This document shows positions 35,497 to 46,929 of a stretch of 64,000 nt of DNA, in pieces. Made by a program: the position numbers and the translations under genes. How positions within the stretch are numbered: the first letter of the stretch is position 1; each line of letters opens with the position of its first letter. The DNA is taken from NCBI RefSeq assembly GCF_018991925.1, contig NW_024736071.1, forward strand, positions 12,202,282 to 12,266,281. Reading direction: 5' to 3'. Source of the stretch: Homarus americanus. Its lineage: Eukaryota > Arthropoda > Malacostraca > Decapoda > Nephropidae. Below the pieces are notes generated by a model. That model was not told the origin of the DNA and ran no database searches. It saw nothing but the letters and a program-made list of their open reading frames with translations.

Positions 35497-35640
35497 TGGG
35501 TTGGGTTGGGTTGGGTTGGGTTGGGTTGGGTTGGCATTATGTTAGGTTAGGATTTTAAAGCTAGGTTTGGTTTGGTTTGGTTTAGTTAGATTAAGGTTAT
35601 TTTAGATCAGGTTAGATTAGGTTAGGTTACGTGAGCGTTA
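35497..35640 (+). repeat. Telomere-like TTGGG/TTAGG repeat block
   Basis: About ten GGGTT units at 35497-35533, then GGTTT and TTAGG-type units through 35629. This is a decayed interstitial array of the arthropod telomere pentamer and variants, G-strand on top. Confidence 0.85.
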
Positions 35641-35695
35641 AGGTGGTTAAACTTAAGGTGAAATAACCTAGGGGGCTAATCTTGAGGTCATCCGA
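35641..35695 (+). repeat. Telomere-associated module, copy 1
   Basis: A ~55-bp sequence with GTGAAATAACCTAGGG and CTAATCTTGAGG directly follows the telomere-like block. A related copy follows another such block at 55000-55056. Confidence 0.6.
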
Positions 35696-36325
35696 ACGAA
35701 ACAACGAGTATGGAAATACGGAAATATGGAAATATTTTGATTTCACGAAAGGTGTAGCGTGACCAAATTACCTGTGTCCCTCCCCTTACCTGTTTCCCTC
35801 CCCTTCCCTACTGTCCTTCCCTCTTCTTACAGTCCCTCCCTCCGCCTACTACCCCTTCTTCCCTCTCCTTACTGCCCTTCCTTCTTCCTACTGCCCCTTC
35901 CTTCCTCCCACACCTACTGCCCCCCTCCCTTTACCACTCTTCCTCTGCCTCCCTCCTCCTCACGTCCTATCCTACCATATACTCCCCATATTCTGTATCT
36001 CCACTTCTCTCCTTCCTGCATATTGTGTGTGTGTGTGTAGAGCCCATTAGTGACGCAGGACTGGTCATCTCTTACAGGCACACGTTAAGACATCACCCTG
36101 CAGGTCACGTGCACACGGCACCTCATTAGCTCTCCCTCTTACTCTCACACGCGAGGGAGTGGAGAGAGAGAGAGAGAGAGAGAGAGTTTCAAAGGTGTTG
36201 TTTTGCGGTCTAATATAAACGCACGGAGCAGAAAATTATTTTGTTTATAGTTCCTTGTGTTGTTTAATTCATAAAGGAACTTTGAGTTAAGGCATACATA
36301 ATGAGCTCTCTCTCTCTCTCTCTCA
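35696..36325. other. CT-rich tract and short microsatellites
   Basis: 35760-36020 is pyrimidine-rich with TACTGCCCTTCCTTC-type words. A (GA)n lies at 36161-36187 and a (CT)n at 36305-36324. No gene is recognised. Confidence 0.6.
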
Positions 36326-36326
36326 C

Positions 36327-36388
<62 letters not shown>
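36326..36388. repeat. (ATT)n microsatellite
   Basis: About 20 ATT units. Confidence 0.95.
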
Positions 36389-36518
36389 TTCTCGTTCGCT
36401 ATTTTTTATTTATTTATATTATTTGAGAACCTTGATTTGTTTGTGTGATATATAGTAACCTCTATCTCTGTCTTATTATTTAGCGTTATAATATGTTTAT
36501 CTAGTGAAGGACTGCATA

Positions 36519-36543
36519 TGTGTGTGTGTGTGTGTGTGTGTGT
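36519..36543. repeat. (GT)n microsatellite
   Basis: About 12 GT units. Confidence 0.9.
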
Positions 36544-36889
36544 AAAAGCTCCCGCCAACGACAGGGTGGTGGTCAAACATACAGAAATCTGCCCATGAAT
36601 GTCACTTTTTTAATCTAACTTTGGGAATCCGGGTGAAAGGTGAGGCCAAGTTAATATTGGTTGTCGATACAGATGAAACTTCCATGTACAATACAATTTT
36701 TCTTTCATTATTTATTTATTTTTATTTATTTTTTCACATTCATCATTATTCTTCATTAATACCTGGTTATTATGTTTTCAAATTCCTTTTATTACTTCTA
36801 CTTTTGTTTATTTGTTTATTTGTTTATTCCTTCTTCGTAACTATAGTTATTGTTTTTTTGTCTATTTTAGCCTTTACTTAATTTTTTTT

Positions 36890-37130
36890 CTCTCTCTCTC
36901 TACGTCTCTTCCCTCTTTATTCACCTCTTCTCCGTCACTTTGCTCTTTATCCATCTGCTCTTTCTCCGTCTCTTTCCTCTTTATCCTTTAATTCCCTCTT
37001 TATTCGTCTCCTCTTTCTCCCTCTCTTTCCTCTTTATCCTTTACTTCCCTCTTTATTCGTCTCCTCTTTCTCCGTCTCTATCCTCTGATCTTTTATTCAT
37101 TCTCTTCGCCTCTTCTCTCTTATTTTCTCC
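36890..37130. repeat. CT-rich ~60-bp degenerate repeat
   Basis: CTCTTTCTCCGTCTC and TTTCCTCTTTATCC words recur in order, consistent with a degraded larger unit. Confidence 0.7.
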
Positions 37131-37221
37131 TTCAACAGGAAAATTGATGGCCAGATACACTTCCGTCGTCATGAATTCACTCACTGTTAATCTAACCTGT
37201 CTGTCTGTCTCTTTGCATGAT

Positions 37222-37480
37222 GCTGTATCATATGTTGCAAGATTCTGTTATATGGCTCTGTTGCAAGATTCTGTTATATGGCTCTGTTGCAAGGTTCTGT
37301 TATATGGCTCTGTTGCAAGGTTCTGTCATATGGCTCTGTTGCAAGGTTCTGTCATATGGTTCTGTTCCAGGGTTATGTTGCAAGGTTCTGTTGTATGGTT
37401 GTTGTACAGTATGGCAGTACTGCACGTTTCTATTGCATGGTTATGTTGCATGTTTATGGTGAATGGTTGTGTTGTTTGGT
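37222..37480. repeat. 26-bp minisatellite
   Basis: Unit GTTATATGGCTCTGTTGC followed by AAGGTTCT, about six good copies and several decayed ones. The + strand open frames are repeat translations. Confidence 0.93.
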
Positions 37481-37512
37481 TTTATTGTCTTATTGTTGCA
37501 TGATTATGTTGC

Positions 37513-37580
37513 TAACTCAACCTAACCTACCCTAACGTAACCCAACCTAACCCAAACCTAACTTAACCTAACCTAATCTG
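37513..37580 (-). repeat. Telomere-like CCTAA block
   Basis: CAACCTAACCTACCC, AACCTAACCC and ACCTAACCTAAT units; C-strand on top. Confidence 0.85.
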
Positions 37581-37837
37581 AAATAACGTCACTAAATTAT
37601 TTCTCGGCGCTGTATATAAAGTCATTGAACATATTACTAATACACTATTTCCCAAGGCGAGAAATCTGGGAAATATAGAGAAATTAAGAGAGATGTGAAG
37701 GAGTATATACCTGTGATGGTTCAGGTTTTATAAGATAGACCAAGTATATTCGATTATGTATATTAAGGTGATTTGGGAGGGGGGTAATATGCGAGTATAC
37801 CAAAAGAGGGATAACGGTGATGCCTTGTGATATGATA

Positions 37838-38012
37838 AAGGGGGGTCACACCATGTCTAGGCGAGTCACACCATTTCTTATACGTCACACTTATATAAGG
37901 GTCACAACATTTCTAGGAGGAGTCACACCATTTCTAGGACTTCACAGTTTTTTTTTTGGTAAAGTCACACCATTCCTGGGATGTCACACTATTTCTAGGG
38001 GAGGTCACAAGG
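37838..38012. repeat. ~22-bp minisatellite (GTCACACCATTTCTAGG)
   Basis: About eight copies of GTCACACCATTTCTAGG with linkers of varying length. Confidence 0.9.
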
Positions 38013-38140
38013 TCATCGAAAAAGAGTGACCAAATTTTAATACTGAACCATTTATAATCTGGGTATTCTTTTACGATGACCCAGTACTGACCCTAAATAT
38101 CCTCCAGTTAAATTAACCCAACACTAATTAGCAACTTGTT

Positions 38141-38300
38141 TGTGCTACGTGATCTACTGCAGCCAATCAGAGCTCGCGACGCCTCCACCAACAATGACGC
38201 TTTGTTTGAGTCACGTGATTTATGTCGTCCAATCATAGTGGCCCCCACCAAATAAAATCCTTCTTCTTTGTACCATGGAATTTTTTTTCCAGCCAATTAG
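38141..38300. promoter_or_regulatory. Duplicated CCAAT / E-box module
   Basis: Two related ~67-bp units each contain ACGTGAT, CCAATCA and CCACCAA in that order (CCAAT at 38163 and 38229). A third CCAAT lies at 38292. The second unit has a full CACGTG. CCAAT boxes bind NF-Y and CACGTG binds bHLH factors, so this could be a promoter or enhancer. No transcript start or coding exon is visible nearby, and it may instead be part of a dispersed repeat. Confidence 0.35.
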
Positions 38301-38544
38301 TGGACGAGTTACAGACATATTATCAAAACGACTACGATTTTTTTTCTGTAGTGCTGTAAGTTGTTGAATGTAGCTTTATAATCATGTCATCATCACCACC
38401 ACAATAACACAAGGCTGTCTTTTCCAGCTCACGTGGCGGCTCAAGTAAACAACAAATAATAAGTGTTTGTCATACCTGAACTATACTTCACCCCTTCCCT
38501 ATACTAATCTCCCCTCCCTCACCTCAACTCACTCCACACACACG

Positions 38545-38610
<66 letters not shown>

Positions 38611-38660
38611 GATAATCTCTCTCTCTCTCTTTCTCTCTCTCTCTTTCTCTCTCTCCCCCA
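38545..38660. repeat. (CT)n-(AC)n-(CT)n compound microsatellite
   Basis: (CT)n at 38549-38578, (AC)n at 38579-38606, (CT)n at 38617-38655. Confidence 0.95.
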
Positions 38661-39289
38661 TCATCATACAGGATATCGTGACAACAATGCTTAACACTGT
38701 CATGAGGATCCTTGACTGACATGACAGTGACCTAACTTACTGCATGATCTTGGCCAAAGAAGGGGGTGGGTAAGAAGGGGGTGGGTAAGAGGTGGGAGGA
38801 AGGAAGGAAGTAGGGGGAAAAAGGAAAGAGAGAAAAAAAAAAGAACAATTTCAAGCATCAACGATACCAATAACAGTGGTGAAGAAGAACAAGAACAAGA
38901 AGAACAAAAACAACAAGAAAGAAGAAAGAAAAGATGATCAATTATCCGCCTCTCTCCATTACTGTACTGTACACAAACATCACCACAATAAAAATGGATT
39001 ATTATTAAAAATGAAAACAATGAATAAAATGCATCAATAAAATCCTTTGAAGATAGAGACAATTACTATATACCAACACTGAATAACAATAAATAAGAGC
39101 CTTAATTAATACGCACAGTGACGAGAACACGTGGCTGGATTAAACAAATTAACAATACCACTTACTTAATGAAACACGATTATAATGAATTAGCTAAGAG
39201 GAACTAATCACATTAATCTTCAACTAATGGGAGAATGTAACCTAACTCACTCACTGATAAACTAAAACAGTAACTAACTTAACTAATAA
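38661..39289. other. Unassigned AT/purine-rich sequence
   Basis: AAGAAC-rich degenerate repeat near 38880-38930. No gene is recognised. Confidence 0.45.
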
Positions 39290-39676
39290 CTAACTGGCTA
39301 ACTAAATAACTAACTGGTTGACTAATAAACAAAGAAACAAATAGACAAACAGACATATACACTGTCTCACTAGCTGCTTAACTAACTAACTAACTAAGGA
39401 ACTAACTAACTAAGGTACTAACTCACTAAGGTACTAACTCACTAAGGTACTAACTCACTAATTAACTGAGGTACTAACTCACTAAGGTACTAACTCACTA
39501 AGGTACTAACTCACTAAGGTACTAACTCACTAAGGTACTAACTAAGGTACTAACTAACTAACTAACTAACTAAGGTACTAACTCACTAAGGTACTAACTC
39601 ACTAACTAACTCACTCACTCACTCACTCACTAACTAAGGTACTAACTAACTAATTAAGGTACTAACTAACTAACTC

Positions 39677-39707
<31 letters not shown>

Positions 39708-39862
39708 CACTCACTCACTAGCTAAGGTACTAACTAACTAACTCACTCACTCACTAGCTAAGGTACTAACTCACTCACTAGCTAAGGTACTAACTAATTA
39801 ACTAACTAACTCACTCACTCACTCACTCACTCACTCACTAGCTAACTAACTAACTAAGGTAC
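39290..39862. repeat. (AACT)n / CTAAGGTACTAACTCA minisatellite
   Basis: AACT tetramers mixed with a 16-bp unit CTAAGGTACTAACTCA over about 570 bp. Confidence 0.95.
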
Positions 39863-39884
39863 CACACCGGGAGTATTGTTATTG

Positions 39885-40150
39885 TTGAACAGTAGTGAAC
39901 GGGCATCGCTTTGCAGTGAAAAAACAGAGACCACGAGTGAACAATAATAAACAGAGGTGATATACTGAAGTGGACAGTAATGGACAACAGTGAGAAGTAA
40001 TACACCACAGTGAACAGTAAAAAGAAAAGCAGTGATATGTAGCAGAGAACAGTGAAGAACAGCAGTGAACAGTAAGAAATAACAGTGATATACAGCAGTG
40101 AACAATGATAATTGGTGATGACGTATAATAGTGAACGGTGATCAAAGAAA
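39885..40150. repeat. Degenerate AACAGTGA repeat
   Basis: AACAGTGA, CAGCAGTGAACA and AGTGATATACAG words recur irregularly. Confidence 0.8.
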
Positions 40151-40282
40151 CAGAAGCCAGCAACAAACGGAGACAGATCAACAGTGATATAACATACCCG
40201 AGTAGTGAAAGACCATTAGGAAGCTGCTTAAATAAAATATTATGATTTATTTCACTGCCAAAAACAAGATTGGAAGTGAAAT

Positions 40283-40319
40283 AAACAACAACAACAACAA
40301 CAAAAACAACAACAACCAA

Positions 40320-40361
<42 letters not shown>

Positions 40362-40415
40362 TACGTAAAGGAAAAAAATAAAATAGAGGGGAGGGAGAGA
40401 GAGAGAGAGAGAGGT
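40283..40415. repeat. (AAC)n, (AC)n and (GA)n tracts
   Basis: Short (AAC)n at 40286-40315, (AC)n at 40321-40359, (GA)n at 40397-40413. Confidence 0.93.
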
Positions 40416-40439
40416 GTAATGCGCAGTATGGGAGAACTG

Positions 40440-40860
40440 TAAGGAGAGGGATGGCACTATAAGGGAGGGATGGCACTATAAGGGAGGATGGCACTATACG
40501 GGGAGGAATGGCACTGTATGGGAAGGGATGGCACTGTATGGGAAGGGATGGCACTGTATGGGAAGGGATGGCACTGTATGGGAAGGGATGGCACTGTATG
40601 GGAAGGGATGGCACTGTATGGGAAGAGATGGCACTTTAATAAAAGATATAGCACTATAAAAGGGGAGAAGGCACTCTAAGGGGAGAGATGGGAATATAAG
40701 GGGGAGAGATCGCACTGTAAGGGGGAACTACAATATTATAAGGGGGATGTACAACACTATAAAGGGGAGAATTGCAGCACTTCTATAAGGGGAGGTACGG
40801 CACTATAAGGGAAGTACAGCACTATAAGGGAGAGTACAGCACTACAGAGGTGGGGCCGAG
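40440..40860. repeat. 20-bp minisatellite (GGGATGGCACTGTATGGGAA)
   Basis: Seven near-perfect 20-bp units from about 40504 to 40630, flanked on both sides by decayed GGCACTATAAGGGGAG-type units. Confidence 0.95.
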
Positions 40861-40999
40861 CACATGAGGCAGGAGAGCAACGCGGATGGGAGGGACTCTC
40901 GACAGGCACACCTCCTGCCACCGCGTCCGTCACACACTGAGCCGCGCAACAGGTTGAGGTGGTGCTGGGGCTGTGGGGTTGCCTCCAGGAATACACACG

Positions 41000-41160
41000 C
41001 TGGAGCAGGGCGGGGATAGGGGCAGGGTGGGGCCAGAGGCTGGGGGCAGGGCGGATGTGAGGCAGGGCTGGGGTGGGGCCAGGGAGCAGGGGGCTGGGGC
41101 AGGGGCAGGCAGGGCTGGGGCAGGACTTGTCAGGGCGGGGCTGCTGAGAGGATGGGACTC
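41000..41160. repeat. G-rich GGGGCAGGG tract
   Basis: GGGCAGGG, GGCTGGGG and GGGGCCAGGG words. It is GC-rich compared with its surroundings. Confidence 0.7.
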
Positions 41161-41451
41161 AGGAGGCAAGGAATGGGTTGGAGTTGTTGGGGGAGACATA
41201 AGGAGGAAAGTAGAGAAGGAGAGAAGGTGGGAGGGAGGGTAAGAAGAGGGAGGGAAGGATTGATGGAGAGAAGGGTGAAATGAAGGGGGGAGAGAGAGAG
41301 AGAGAGATAGATTGTCACTAAACACGTGTGAACAGTTCTAATATATCCTAAGATGGGATATATTGTATACATCTGTTATATATTGTATTATATAATTTTT
41401 TTTAAGGAAATATTTTGGTCAGGCTATAATGGGTTGTCTCAGAATATGTAC

Positions 41452-41486
<35 letters not shown>

Positions 41487-42600
41487 CGTGTTGACTGCTT
41501 ACAGAATTATTATTATTTTTATTATTATTATATTTTCGCCCCCCAGGCCATGATGTGGGTTAGTGACCTGTGCCCGTAAAATAGCCACCCATTCAGCCAG
41601 TCCGAGTCAGGTGGGGGACAGTTACCGGCATGACTTCAAACTGACGGTATAGTATGTATAATGAATACTGGGGTGTACAATAAACTAGCCATCCCATTCT
41701 TCTTGGGCCAACTGTGAAAAATATAAATAATGAATAAGAGAAGAGTGACCTGGTGTTCTCTATGAGTTACACGCGGGGAAGAGTGAGTAACAAATGTCGA
41801 TCTTCCTTTGTTAATTGTACACATGTAGTTTGTATCTAACTCAGAACAAATCATGTATTAAAAAAAAAATCTTCGAAACATTTTTACCTATTTTTAAAAC
41901 ACGTTCTTCACCTTTTCATAAAACTGATTCAATAAAACAAAACAGAGTTAGTGTTAACGTCTACAAAGCTTCCGTGCCGCCCAAGTCAAGGTCGCGGCAG
42001 GGAATGAGAATGCAGATGAGGTTCACATGTCAACGTGGACTAGCGAGTGTCAGTCTGGAGGCCCACACGCTGGCTCTGATTTTGTGTTCTTGTTTGAGTT
42101 TGTTGGTAGGAATTTTACTGTCCATGTTTGGCTGTTTTATTAGTAGTAGTGTTTGTCTTATTTATGGATGTCCTTGTATACCCTGCATGTATGTAATATG
42201 TATATATATATATATATATATTGCGTTATAATCACTAGATCAAAGTTTAAATTTATTATACACATAAATGGTCACCTGATAGTTTTATTTTATCAACATT
42301 TGGATATATAAACAACAATTAATTTCTATATCAAATAACGTTCAAAAGTTTCAGCCTCTAAGTTCACACACCAAAATAACAACATCACAACAACAACATC
42401 AATTCAATCGTTAAGTTAGGATATTCGTACAACTTGACCCGAGGACCCACTACCTCCTCGACCAGCACGGAGCACGCACGACCCCGCCATCACCAGCAGG
42501 GAGACGACAACAACAGCCGGCATCAGGGTCGTCACAGAGACACTCCAAGTCGACTCATGTGTGGGTGATCCTTAGTGCCTCAGGTCTGGGCAATGGCATA
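41161..42600. other. Unassigned sequence with short (AC)n and (AT)n
   Basis: (AC)n at 41454-41485 and (AT)n at 42200-42222. The open frame at 41815-42231 (+) has no domain I recognise. I see no exon structure. Confidence 0.45.
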
Positions 42601-42619
42601 GAGAGGTGTTAGGTGGACA

Positions 42620-42812
42620 GAATGGCAAAATGAAAGGAGGGAAGAAAGTGAGAAGAGAAGGAGGGAAGAGGGGGGAGGCAGGGAAAGGGAGGGAGAAGTA
42701 GATGGAAGGAAGGAGACAAGGAGGGAAACGAGGCGGAGGGAGAGGAGCAAGGGGGGAAGAAGGAAAGAAAAATGGAAAGAAAGATGGAGGGAAGAAGAGG
42801 GAGAGGTTACAA
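42620..42812. repeat. Purine-rich GGAGGGAAG tract
   Basis: GGAGGGAAGA, GGGAGGCAGGG and GGAAGAAGG words on the top strand. Confidence 0.8.
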
Positions 42813-42879
42813 TATGGGAGGTCCTGCAGTGTTGTTGTGATGAAACAGCCAACACCCACCAGCAACACTGCCTGGATAC

Positions 42880-42933
<54 letters not shown>
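42880..42933. repeat. (AC)n microsatellite
   Basis: About 27 AC units. Confidence 0.95.
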
Positions 42934-42934
<1 letters not shown>

Positions 42935-43195
42935 CACCTTCCATTCGTCTTATAAATTTGTGTAAATACATAAATATATATATATACGTATTGTACTGTT
43001 TTGGGTGTTTGTTAGATTCAACTAATTTAACTTCCAGGACAAGATAAAACAGTCTCTCTCCTCCCAACAGCTAGGGGTGAGCAAAGTGAGGAGACGGGGG
43101 AGAGGGAGACACTATTCACCAGGTGATTACAGGTTTGAATGAGGATAATACCTGTAAATTAAGTGTAAATGAATTCAAAGTTTACCATGTTCATC

Positions 43196-43505
43196 CTCAG
43201 TTCACTATATGACTACCCAGTTCACCATATGACTACCAGTTCACCATACGACCACCCCAGTTCACAATACAACCACCCAGCTCACTATACGACCACCCCA
43301 GTTCACAATACAACCACCCCAGTTCACTATACGACCACCCAGTTCACTAAACGACTACCCAATTCACAATACAACCACCCCAGTTCACTATACGACCACC
43401 CAGTTCACTATAAGACTACCCAATTCACTATACAACTACCCAGTTCACTATACAACCACCCAGTTCACTATACGACCACCCCAGTTCTCCACACGATTAC
43501 CCCAT
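43196..43505. repeat. ~20-bp minisatellite (CAGTTCACTATACGACCACC)
   Basis: About 15 copies of CAGTTCACTATACGACCACC and close variants. Confidence 0.95.
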
Positions 43506-43709
43506 TCGTGACGACCCAACTCAACAGTCGTCCGGCATAAGCGACCAGGGTGCGGTTCGTCTTCCGCATGAAAACGACTAACCAGCAACTCTAAGGTGAG
43601 GAAGAGAGCTTGGTTCTCCTATTTCTTTGTTATGAGAGAGAGAGAGACTGATACATGTACAGTATATTTATCATTTGTTACGTTCTGACTAGGGAGAAAA
43701 CGGCTATAT

Positions 43710-44460
43710 TTTGTAGAATGTCTCAAGTTAGCAGTGGTAGACAGAAGTTAGCAGAATGTCTCAAGTCAGCTGTGGTAGAGAGAAGTTAGCAGAATGTCTC
43801 AAGTCAGCTGTGGTAGAGAGAAGTTAGCAGAATGTCTCAAGTCAGCTGTGGTAGAGAAGTTAGCAGAATGTCTCAAGTCAGCAGTGGTAGAGAGAAGTTA
43901 GCAGAATGTCTCAAGTCAGCTGTGGTAGAGAGAAGTTAGCAGAATGTCTCAAGTCAGCTGTGGTAGAGAGAAGTTAGCAGAATGTCTCAAGTCAGCAGTG
44001 GTAGAGAGAAGTTAGCAGAATGTCTCAAGTCAGCTGTGGTAGAGAGAAGTTAGCAGAATGTCTCAAGTCAGCTGTGGTAGAGAGAAGTTAGCAGAATGTC
44101 TCAAGTCAGCAGTGGTAGAGAGAAGTTAGCAGAATGTCTCAAGTCAGCTGTGGTAGAGAGAAGTTAGCAGAATGTCTTAAGTCAACAGAATGTCTCAAGT
44201 CAGCTGTGGTAGAGAGAAGTTAGCAGAATGTCTCAAGTCAGCAGTGGTAGAGAGAAGTTAGCAGAATGTCTCAAGTCAGCAGTGGTAGAGAGAAGTTAGC
44301 AGAATGTCTCAAGTCAGCTGTGGTAGAGAGAAGTTAGCAGAATGTCTCAAGTCAGCTGTGGTAGAGAGAAGTTAACAGAATGTCTCAAGTCAGCTGTGGT
44401 AGAGAGAAGTCAGCAGAATGTCTCAAGTCAGCTGTGGTAGAGAGAAGTCAGCATCCAGAC
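43710..44460. repeat. 38-bp minisatellite, about 19 copies, with ordered variants
   Basis: Unit AGAATGTCTCAAGTCAGC followed by TGTGGTAGAGAGAAGTTAGC. Two variants (GTCAGCTGTGG and GTCAGCAGTGG) alternate with a repeating A-B-B pattern over the middle of the array. Confidence 0.97.
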
Positions 44461-44488
44461 AATAGGATAGATGATCACAAGTCGGGAA

Positions 44489-44516
44489 GATGATGATGAT
44501 GATGATGATGATGATA
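44489..44516. repeat. (GAT)n microsatellite
   Basis: About nine GAT units. Confidence 0.95.
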
Positions 44517-44599
44517 GCTTCCTCCACCCCAGCATCATCGCCGTGAACTTCTGCGCCGAGAGCTGTTGACATTAGTTGTCATGGAGACCTCTCGTGGCA

Positions 44600-45298
44600 G
44601 TGCTGTTGCTGGCAGAGTGGAGAGGGAGGGAGGGAGGGAGGGAGGGGATGGAGGAGTGCTTGAGGAGAGGAGAGAGGGGTGTGTGGGGAAGAGGATAGGC
44701 TGGAAGGCGGAGGAGGAGGTGAAAGAGGAGGAGGAAGAGAACGAGGAGGAAAACTAGGAGGAAGAGAAGGAGGGGGAAATGAGGAGAGGGGCGTGTGGGA
44801 GAGGATAGGCAGGAAGGGTGAGAGGAGGAAGAGAAACGAGAGAGGTATGAGGAAGTGGAAAGAAGAGGGAGGTTGGGGGAGGAGGAGGGAGTTGGAAAGT
44901 GGAGGGAAAGAGCAGAGGAGAAAGAAGAAAGAAGGAGGGGAGGGAAAGAGGAATAAAGTAAGTGAGGCAACAGCGTTTAGGAGACAGAAAATGAGAAAGG
45001 AGAAGAGGAAGAAACGAGAGAGGAAGAAGGGGGAGGAAGAGGGAGAGGAAGGGGGGGGAGAAGAATGTAAGAATGTCAGACTGTAAGAAGGAGATGAGAG
45101 ATACAACTGGATAAAGGGGGATGCAGAGAGGGAACACAAGGAGAGAGAGAGAGAGAGAGATAAAGAAAACACACACACACACACACACACAAGACAGGGA
45201 CAAGAAGGGGGCAACGAAGAAACAAGAGAAAGAGGAAGAAGAAGAAGGAGGAGGAGGAATAAACAGTGAAGAAGAAGAAGAAGAAGAGATCGTCCCTC
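44600..45298. repeat. Purine-rich GGAGGA/GAAGAAG tract
   Basis: About 700 bp of almost pure G and A on the top strand, with an embedded (AC)n at 45172-45191. Long frames on both strands (Glu/Gly/Arg or Ser/Leu/Pro rich) are compositional. Confidence 0.85.
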
Positions 45299-45392
45299 AA
45301 CCGGTCCAGCATACTTCATACGCCTCTTCAGGAATTTCCAGGATTCTAAGCTGGAAATCATACAAAGTGGGCCAGAGTGACTGTTGATGTTT

Positions 45393-45602
45393 GTTACCTG
45401 TTGTTATGTGCTGTCTGTTGATATCGACCGTTTGTCTGTTGAAATCTGTTGTCTGTATGTTGATATATATTGTCTGTCTCCAGATTTATTGTCTGTTTGT
45501 GGATATCTGTTGTCCGTTTGTTAATATTTGTTGTCTGCTTATTGAAATCTGTTGTCTGTTTGTTGGTATCTGTTGTCTGTTACCCGTTTGCTGATATTTG
45601 TT
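45393..45602. repeat. ~22-bp minisatellite (GTTGTCTGTTTGTTGATATCT)
   Basis: About nine copies of TGTTGTCTGTTTGTTGA followed by a variable ATATCT-like end. Confidence 0.9.
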
Positions 45603-46238
45603 GATTCCTGTTGATGCCTGTTCTAACTTCTACGACCAGTGATTCCTGGACACTGATAACAAAGGTTTAAAAAACAAAAAATGATGCAGTGTTGAAGATA
45701 GAAGGTGAAGACGTCAGAATGAGCTAAAAATAATCGTTATTCGTACAAGTTTCGCAGCTAGCTAGTGCAAAAGAGTTGGACTCAAAGAACCTTGTTGGGG
45801 TATAGCCAGTGGCAGTGAGAGAAAACGAACTAAACCTGAGAAACTCCAATGGATAACTAGCGTAAATTACAGTATATGCCGGCCATTAGGCTATACCGTG
45901 GAGCTTTTTATCAAGTGGTGCTGTATAGAAACAAGGGGAGAGGCATCTCTTTTCTGTAGCTGTGCCAGTGTCAGGTTGATATGGAGAGGAACAAGTACAG
46001 AAACGTATTTTATCAGCAGTTAGGATGTCTATATTTATCTATTTTTATATTGGAATGGAAAATTTATATTAATGGGAGTAAAATAAGGGCATATGACCGC
46101 ATGAACACAGTGTGATCACCCCATAGTTTCAGAGTTATATCACATAAAAGGTAAGGTGGAAATGCGATAAAATTTACGATGGAAAATTATCAAAATGTTG
46201 CTAGTATAATTTATTAACAAACATACTGAAATATGTTT
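45603..46238. other. Unassigned sequence, possibly 3' flank of the transposon
   Basis: The part nearest 46070-46238 may be the non-coding end of the transposase element that follows. Terminal inverted repeats were not identified. Confidence 0.35.
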
Positions 46239-46873
46239 TGTGTTATTGAGAGTAAATATTCGAAGTTCTCTTCTCCTTCCTGAATGCAGTCTTCAGCACG
46301 TCACGTAAGTGACTCATACACGTCCGAATATTCCAGAGGTATTACGAATGCTTCTGGCACTGTCTTACACCCGGTGGCACGGTGCCACAATTCTTCACGT
46401 GTCGGGATTTTTGCAGTATACACTTTGCTTTTTCGGTGACACCACGAGTATATATCAAGTAGAGTTACGTCAGGTGATGTAGATGGCCATGGAACAGGGG
46501 TCTGTCCACCTTTCGGTACACACAACATTGAGGTTTTCCGTTGTTACACAAGCGAAAGGACTCGGAGCACCATCACGCACATACTACATTAATTGACCGG
46601 TCCTGAAGGCACATACTGTCAGTCGCTGGGGCAGCAGATGTGGGGCAAAGAGGTGGTCAACAATAATGTCAGCCATATGTTTATTTTAAGTCATTCTAGG
46701 TGTCTTTTAGTCATTGCGTGAAGGTTTTCATCTGACCAGGTCTGGTATTGTGAGGATTAACAATACCGTCCCTTGAGAAGCTTGCTTTATCTGTATAAAG
46801 CACCAGAGATGGAAAGAGACGATTAACAAGATGTTGGAGTAGCAGCCACTCTCAGAACTCCAGTCGTTGAGGA
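46239..46873 (-). pseudogene. Mariner-superfamily DDE transposase relic
   Basis: Read on the - strand the region shows, in order: QRLEF-stop-EWLLLQH, FPSLVLYTDKASFSRDG (the first catalytic Asp; the usual TDEASF now reads TDKASF), a PHNTRPGQMKTFTQ block, a PHLLPQRLT block, RDGAPSPF with the second Asp (usually HDGAPAHF), PVPWPSTSPDVTLLDIY with the third Asp, RKSKVY, an in-frame TGA, and RAEDCIQEGEENFEYLL at the end. Order and spacing match transposases of the Tc1/mariner superfamily found widely in arthropods. At least two stops read TGA in frame, and frameshifts break the middle. The left part from 46301 to 46528 is open. It is non-functional as a transposase. It adjoins the LINE ORF1 relic on its 5' side. 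Confidence 0.8.
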
Positions 46874-46887
46874 TAGTTATCATGATT

Positions 46888-46906
46888 GTTGTTGTTGTTT
46901 ATTTGA
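46888..46906 (-). repeat. AATAAA plus (AAC)n, possible LINE tail
   Basis: On the - strand, CAAATAAACAACAACAAC follows the end of the ORF1 relic and precedes the transposase relic. It is compatible with a short (AAC)n tail, or a chance run. Confidence 0.4.
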
Positions 46907-46929
46907 TTTCCTGGCCATCAACTGTTGCA

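Noticed and set aside
41815..42231. 138-codon + strand open frame
   Set aside because: No recognisable domain, no splice context, and it ends in an (AT)n tract.
43710..44460. CRISPR-like direct repeats
   Set aside because: Units are contiguous with no unique spacers, and the genome is eukaryotic.
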